Shown here: positions 58,301 through 64,000 of the stretch, one piece after another
Numbering within the stretch: position 1 is the stretch's first letter
Layout of the letters: every line of letters begins with the position of its first letter
Assembly (NCBI GenBank): GCA_007644065.1
Contig: VJWN01000007.1
Location: 124,001 to 188,000, forward strand
Direction: 5' to 3'
Source: Margaritispora aquatica
Lineage: Eukaryota > Ascomycota > Leotiomycetes > Helotiales > Discinellaceae
DNA: 64,000 nucleotides
The notes under the pieces: model-generated
The model's input: the letters and a program-made list of their open reading frames with translations, nothing else
Database searches by the model: none
Told to the model about the DNA's origin: nothing
Position numbers and translations under genes: made by a program

Positions 58301-58940
58301 TTACCTTTGTATCCTCATCTACCATGCCCTCTCGATAGAGGTACACTGAGTATTTGCTTGCAAAACGCGTATGCTCTGTATCAAAATCGGAAAGTTTCGC
58401 AAAAGACGGTCTCATATATGACATCCGACATCCTTTATTGTCCAATTGTCGATTGGAGAACGAGTGTACTATTGAAGCGAGTGCGAATAAGGCGATACCT
58501 GTTGTAATGACCGTAAGTAGGGAAAGCGCCCATGGACTTCGTAACCTGCTAGGCCGACGAGATTCGGGCATTCTGTCTGCGATATGCGCCTCCTTGGTAG
58601 ACATTGAAATCACAGAAATGTCGGCAGATCGTGGAGATTTCTTGTCTATGCTCCCATGACGAGACTCGACTGGCTTCCAATTCGTATTGCTTGGTCGACG
58701 ACTTCTAGCGATTGTGCTTTTCCTTCTATCCAGCTCGTGGGGAGTGTGTTGAGTATCTAACGGATGTGTTGTGTTCTGAACATGCGAAGCTGTTTTTGCT
58801 GAAGGGCCTTTGGCTTTCTCCCCTGCTTCCTCTCTGGAGCTTATCACGTCGACATAAGTTTTGGACGTTGAAGAAGTCGCTATTGGTGGTGGATCTTCGC
58901 CCTCTTCCTCTGCGGCGGATCCTGATGATCGCCTCCGCAT
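55389..58940 (-). CDS. BST1: GPI inositol-deacylase, two exons
   Basis: ER membrane lipase that removes the acyl chain from inositol of newly made GPI anchors, needed for ER exit and quality control of GPI proteins (Bst1/PGAP1). Exons 58305-58940 and 55389-58250 (54-bp intron) give 1165 residues, within the family range. The first 150 residues are cytosolic, charged and disordered (an extension common in filamentous fungi). Then comes one signal-anchor helix (WALSLLTVITTGIALFALAS). The lipase domain starts with VPVLFIPGNAGSYKQVRPIA. The nucleophile motif GHSMGG has its Ser at about 321, and the His region is HGFTVFTSSVPNVWTGMDHQ. The C-terminal third has about eight membrane helices, from FAAFPLLVVALVL to the last VNFVAAWLVAI. 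Complete. Confidence 0.95.
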
Positions 58941-60217
58941 CTAAATTAAATGCGATACTCTCCAGCTCCGGGACAACGATACAATGGCTGAAGTTGGTGA
59001 CGAGAAAGCTGGGGATGACAAACGGCGCGAGAAGTTATCGAGTTGGGTACCTTAGCTTAGCGGCTGCTCGCCAATTTCCCTGGATTGCGGCCGGCCGTTT
59101 CCTCGCCTGAGCTTGCCCCAAGACGCCGGAGGTTCCACACCACCTCAAAAAATTCCAGTGCGCAAGTGCGTCAGTGTCAGCTTCGGAGGATGTTCTCGAC
59201 AAAAGCTTTGGTGTTCCACTAGTACGGAGGTAGTTGTGAGAAAGACCTGTGCAGGTGCAAGTGCAAGTCTTGACGATGGTATACCGAGCGAGTGTGACAG
59301 TCAGTTGAAGTTCGATTGCTACTGTATTGCCAATCAGAATTAGAAGAAGTACCGTATCACCAGCGGTACAATGACCTATGGACGCGAGTAAGGCTTGTAT
59401 CGGAGCAACGAATGTTTCAAACACTGGCTACTGTGTGGTTGGCACGAGGATCAAACAAACATTATCATTAGAGATTTCAGATCCTATGCAGCAGAACAGA
59501 GGCTAGAACAAAAGCACGAAGACGCACGAGTGAGCGAAAGTGTGGATTATATGCTGCTTAAATTCAAACAATGTTCCAAAGTCGAAGAGAAAAGGAATAG
59601 ACGTCAGTGGCAGAGCTGAGGTATTATTTAGTCTACAATGTCCATGAGGTGCAGTACAAGTTCAGAATGTTCTGACTTTCGAGCTTCTACACAACACACT
59701 AGTCAATGATACTAGGGCATCAAGAAACATATATCATCACCGTCACCAGAAACGAATGACAGGTTCCAGAGAGCACCTCACACCAAAATCATAAAAAAGT
59801 ATGGGCTCACAGATCGCAGTACAGTGTTTGACACATCACGTCAGACATAGAACATCGTATGGCCTCGAATTTGCAACAAGAAAAAATGAGAAAAAGGTTT
59901 CTGATGTTGTTCAGTGAGAACGGGAATCAGCGAATAGCATCACATTTCCATCGGGATGCTCGAAGATTTGGGAGCTTCAAAGACACACTTAAATCTGCAT
60001 GAGCAGGGAATGTGCTGTAGCGTGCATTCAGCAGCTTCAAAAGACCGGGAAGATAGCTGCCAGCACCATGAACGAAATGCATCATCAGCTCACGATATCA
60101 CAAACCTCTTTTATCACCACCTGCTTGTGGAGCGTTTCAACCTAACTCCTTCGGCCAAACCAACTTCAAGTTCACGACAAGCCAAAACAAGACCGAGCAA
60201 AGATCCACCCCACGCAC

Positions 60218-60245
60218 GTTGTGGGTTGTGGGTTGTGGGTTGTGG
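60218..60245 (+). repeat. GTTGTGG heptanucleotide repeat, four copies
   Basis: Four perfect head-to-tail copies of GTTGTGG. No coding or structural role is evident. G/T-rich 7-bp repeats can resemble telomere units, but the sequence differs from TTAGGG. Confidence 0.8.
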
Positions 60246-61183
60246 TTGTCCTGATTGTCATCCAACCTTGGCTGGCATTGAGAAATCAAATCAAAAAAGG
60301 CGATGGCTGGGATTTTCCTTAAGGGACCTCTTAAGTTTTTAAGATTAATCCCACTGCACGTCATCCATTCTTCAATCAACTCCCCAGAAATTACAGTAGT
60401 GAGAGGGGGGTTGGTGCTGGAATACATGGCAGTCGTCGTTCGTAGGCAAGTGAGGCTTGAATCTGAAATTGCTTCATTTCGGCGACACAGGCCGATGCTT
60501 CAACAGTATGGTACGAGGATGTACGTAGGTACAGTATATGGTCATGGGATTCATGGAAAAGATACCAAAGCACGCAAATGCGTATGCAAAATGCAAAATA
60601 CGAAGCATGTTGCTGCATGTGCACAAACGAGCCAGACCTGCAGCGAAGAAATCAACAACCTTGGTTCGGCGTGTCAAATTATTATCGACTTGGTGACAAC
60701 TGACAAGTGCTTGAAACCCACTTTGACTTCCAAGTCAAGTTGAACAGGCTTTTTCGGACTGAAATCACTAGCAGTCTAGCAATATCGATACGAAGGAGTC
60801 TTGGAGCTACTAGAACCTATCTGATTATTCTGATACATTACTTTGCACTAACCAACCATTCGTTAGTATGGTATCCCTCGTGGTGTGAAATCGTCAACAC
60901 GAGCTGCACTACTGTACTCCAGTCCGTATCGCCATTCCAGATTCTAAATCCGGATCTGGATATTCACCTTCAATTTTATCCGCCAATCTTCAGGATTGGT
61001 TCCTCTCATCATTGCCATGCACATGCGTGAAGGTGGCGCGAACACTGCATTTCGATATTCAGGGGTGGCCAACCATGACGTTCCCCCCAAGTCCAGTTGT
61101 TGTTTTTGTCTTTGATATCACCAGAGATTGAAGGGGGAAGTTTCCAACGAAAAATGGGAGGAAGATAGTCCAATATTTAACCC

Positions 61184-62015
61184 CGCCAAAGAGCCTATCA
61201 TCAACACACGATACTGTCCATGGTTTATGCTTCTTTTCCCCCACCTTCACCGCTCGCCTCCCTTGGCAAGGAAACATCACGAATGCTTGACTATTTGCCA
61301 AGCCGGTTGTCCCACAGCTGCCAACAACATGGGTAGAAGATAAGAAGTGAAATTTGGTCTCAATTCGTGTCTCTCACCAATATTTCTCGGCGCCAAAAGC
61401 ATGCTACAATCTTGCAACCATGATGAAGGATGCTGTTCAATCTTCCAGCACCTCGATTTTTGCACCATTTGGTGACTACTTCTGATGCAAAAGCCAGACA
61501 CAAGAGTAGCCGCGTCACGTAAAAGCTCTGCCTCCTCCCGAACAGTGCGTCTGTGGCGCATGTCCTCGCGTTCCCGCATCTTCTAAAACCCTTGGCGGAG
61601 AACCAGCCAGATGAGATGGAGATGTGCTGATGTTGAGGCTATCCAGCACGTGGGTGACTATAATGACATCTCAAAGTCTGGCTGGAAGTTCTAGACAGGC
61701 GATGTTTACGCGTCTTTAACTAGTCAGCGAGTTTAAAGAAGCTTCTCCATGTTTTCAAAAATGTGGAGATTATCTGAGTCGAGGCGAAATGTAGTCCTGT
61801 GAAGGACAACCTGGGTGGGCAAGCTCAGGGCTCTTGGAGGACACTCCCTCTCATCAGTCTCCAGCACATCAGCACACATGATGCAAGTATTTTGTTCAAC
61901 TTTCAGACTAAGAGGTTGCTTTCTCAGCGCTGAAAATCAGGTTGTCTTAAATCGGAAATATGGGAGTCGAAGTCATTGACCCCACTTCACGTGATTTACC
62001 CCGCCAAAGGGGATG
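61184..62015 (+). promoter_or_regulatory. Two CCCCGCCAAAG motifs upstream of the dehydrogenase (possible CreA sites)
   Basis: The 11-mer CCCCGCCAAAG occurs at about 61184 and 61999, the latter some 330 bp before the dehydrogenase ATG. CCCCGC fits the reverse of the CreA/Mig1 consensus SYGGRG. A 62000-area GGGGATGG follows closely. Regulation by carbon source is an inference from motif match only. Confidence 0.3.
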
Positions 62016-62333
62016 GTCCCGTTGTGCCTTCCGAGGGAAGTACGACTACAATAACGCTCAAGGTTCTCTATCTATTTCATTTCTTTTATTTCACTTGAGT
62101 ATATCAGAGAAATGGTCTCTTAGTTTCTCTCCAGTAAAGTAAATCAGCTGTTACAATCCATCAACTGCTCTTGTTCGAATCAAGCACCTTGTGCTTTACC
62201 GAGCTCTTTACTCCCATCACCTGATTCTTGAGCTTCATACATATTACCAGACATCCAGTCTTGTGTCTTCTCAGTTACATCCTGAACTCTCCTGTATAGT
62301 TTTTATATCATCAAATACACAATCAAAGTCAAA

Positions 62334-63425
62334 ATGGCTTCTCAAGAAAATGTTCTCGGTACTCGTTTAGCTGGCAAGGTCGCCATTGTCACAGGCGGTG
62401 GAGTAAGTCAAATTTTATTATTCTCTCATTTATATGAAATCTCTGCAACATCACTAAACCAAAGCACTCCTGCTGCTTTGAATTCTGGTCCTGCCCTTTT
62501 CTTTTATTGTCCTATGCAAACAGACTAACTCAGTCGTCCCATAGTCTGGTTTTGGCGAAGCCATATGTAAGCGATTTGCAGAAGAAGGTGCCAAAGTCAT
62601 CGTCGCAGATATCGATACTGTCGGTGGCGAGAGAGTAGCCAGTGCAACACATCCTCATTCCATGTTTTTCATCAAGACCAATGTGGCAAGCGAGGCCGAC
62701 TGGGAAAGGCTGATTGAAAACACCTTGGACAAATGGGGACGAATCGATATTCTCATCAACAACGCTGGAACTAGTTACCGGAACAAGGTACGTTGAATTT
62801 TCAGCTTAAGAGCCAAGCCTAACACGATACAGCCAACTATGGAAGTCACAGAAGACGAGTTTGACAAGGTCTTTGCTGTAAACGTGAAGAGTATCTTCCT
62901 TTCAGCCAGACATCTCATCCCCAACCTCATCAACCAGGGTGAAGGAGGATCAATTGTCAATATCGCTTCGATTGGATCGACGAGACCGAGACCAGGGCTT
63001 GTCTGGTACAATGCCAGCAAAGCTGCTGTAGCCAACGTGAGCATTCCTTTGCATGAAAGCTGATAAGTCACTATATCTTACTTTCGCAGGCTACCAAAGG
63101 CCTCGCAGCCGAGTATGGCGAGAAGCAAATACGAGTCAACGCCGTGTGTCCTCTCCTCAGCGCAACAGGCTTGTGAGTCCCAAACCTCTCTGTTTTGATA
63201 TCCACTGCTCCATGAATTCTAGCCGGATTGACACATTCCAGATTCGAAACGTTCGTAGGCGTGCCCCCAACCGAAGAGAACTTCAAGAAATTCCTCGGCA
63301 ACGTCCCCCTTGGCCGTCTCACCCATCCCACTGATGTGGCGAACTATTGCCTCTTCCTCGCGAGTGACGAGGCTAAGTTCATTACGGGTACTTGCTTGGA
63401 GGTTGATGGTGGTCGTGGTATCTAA
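62334..63425 (+). CDS. Short-chain dehydrogenase/reductase, five exons
   Basis: Classical SDR oxidoreductase using NAD(P)H; substrate unknown. Exons 62334-62402, 62545-62787, 62833-63036, 63090-63172 and 63242-63425 close to 260 residues, the usual length. The cofactor motif TGGGSGFGEAI spans the first intron (about residues 20-30). An Asp ends the second strand (IVADID), which usually favours NAD(H). NNAG is at about 95-98, followed by Asn121, and the catalytic set is Ser150 (NIASIGS), Tyr163 and Lys167 (YNASK). The C terminus has VCPLLSATGL, PLGRLTHPTDVANYCLFLASDEAKFITG and VDGGRGI, as in FabG-like and glucose-1-dehydrogenase-like members. Exon phases all agree with the family alignment. 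Confidence 0.93.
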
Positions 63426-64000
63426 GATGCTTTCTTTCTGGGAACTTTGAAGCCGGTTGTGTTGGCTTGGCCAGGTGCTAGTGAACACAGGACGAGAGTG
63501 GCCGAAAGGAAGATTTTGCTTGCTCAGAACGAATGATATACGGAGGGCATTGTTTATACGTATTCATTTCCTGCTGGCTGCTGATCAGTGATCAAAGATA
63601 CAGAACTGCTTTCAGCTCTCATCTTTCTCTCTATCATTCATTCACTCGTTCTAAATCATTTATTTCTCCCCTCCAATACCTACACTCAATAGTAACAGCA
63701 CCGCATCGAATCAAGACTTGACAACAAGTGTTGCTATAGCTTCTCTTCTCTCCCTACCATTCGTTCTTTCTGTTGGGCCACCTTCTAATTTACGGCTACA
63801 AACCCCTTCCTTCATTTCAGCAAGTTAAACAAGAATAAGATGATTGAGCCTACGTGACATCGGAGGTATTTGAACAAGTAGTGTATTATTAACAAATATT
63901 TATATTAACGTGCTGGAAAATAGAATGGGTCGCCGCACAATTGGAAGTTTGTTAAAGAAAGGGATAAAGCCTTACATTCCCCACAGGAACCTCCCAGCGA
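63426..64000. other. Region downstream of the dehydrogenase
   Basis: 3' UTR and following sequence to the window edge. Short pyrimidine-rich frames only; no gene supported. Confidence 0.45.

Larger units (their letters stand above)
58941..62333. other. Gene-poor region of 3.4 kb upstream of the dehydrogenase
   Basis: Left end is the BST1 promoter, right end the dehydrogenase promoter. Frames in between (59395-59619, 59956-60342, 60303-60743, 61960-62142) lack recognisable protein features and I do not call them genes. It holds a 7-bp repeat at 60218-60245 and two copies of CCCCGCCAAAG, listed separately. Confidence 0.45.

Noticed and set aside
60218..60245. Telomere-like repeat
   Set aside because: Unit is GTTGTGG in only four copies, not TTAGGG, and lies inside ordinary intergenic DNA.

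Overview
The window is nuclear DNA of a filamentous ascomycete. Most genes are split by short GT-AG introns of 44-107 bp with CTAAC/CTGAC-like branch points, intergenic regions are 0.3-3.5 kb, and the gene set is typical of Pezizomycotina (Zn2Cys6 regulator, LaeA-like methyltransferase, Rrn5, Swi3/Rsc8, Irc3). A leotiomycete-type genome is my guess from general appearance; nothing here proves it. I find no rRNA, tRNA, CRISPR array or intact transposon by eye.

Layout. 1-285: tail of an unidentified gene. 1305-5396 (+): 5-oxoprolinase, three exons. 6749-11684 (+): four intronless head-to-tail paralogs of an uncharacterised family, possibly with a tubby/LURP-like C-terminal fold. They are followed by a Zn2Cys6 regulator (12327-14430) and a LaeA-like methyltransferase in eight exons (14900-16451). 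16801-18039 (-): KANL3/TEX30-like alpha/beta-hydrolase-fold protein. 18-22 kb holds only two small hypothetical genes. 22491-24220 (-) is an MFS transporter, divergent from the Serinc/TMS1 gene at 25124-26611. A 3.5-kb stretch without clear genes follows. 30106-32999 (-) is an 871-residue unknown protein with two Cys pairs. 33.7-35.7 kb is a gene-free island of degenerate repeats.

36.8-50.1 kb is a compact housekeeping block: Irc3-like mitochondrial helicase (-), Rrn5-like Pol I factor (+), Swi3/Rsc8 remodeller subunit (-), ETF-alpha (+), adrenodoxin reductase Arh1 (-) and a four-helix membrane protein (+). Three of its gene pairs share divergent promoters, and ETF-alpha and Arh1 converge with 34 bp between stops. 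Then come PMS1 mismatch repair (-), the GPI inositol-deacylase BST1 (-), a 3.4-kb gene-poor stretch and a five-exon short-chain dehydrogenase (62334-63425, +).

Most worth follow-up: (i) the tandem four-gene family, with two subfamilies, a duplicated promoter block, a repeat-encoded Asp/Gly tail on one member and a regulator plus methyltransferase next door; (ii) an apparent +1 frameshift in a short homopolymer inside the ATPase motif of PMS1; (iii) the repeat island near 34-35 kb and the 36-bp repeat at 29.9-30.1 kb. Exon boundaries were derived by hand from splice consensus, reading-frame closure and family similarity. No database search was possible.
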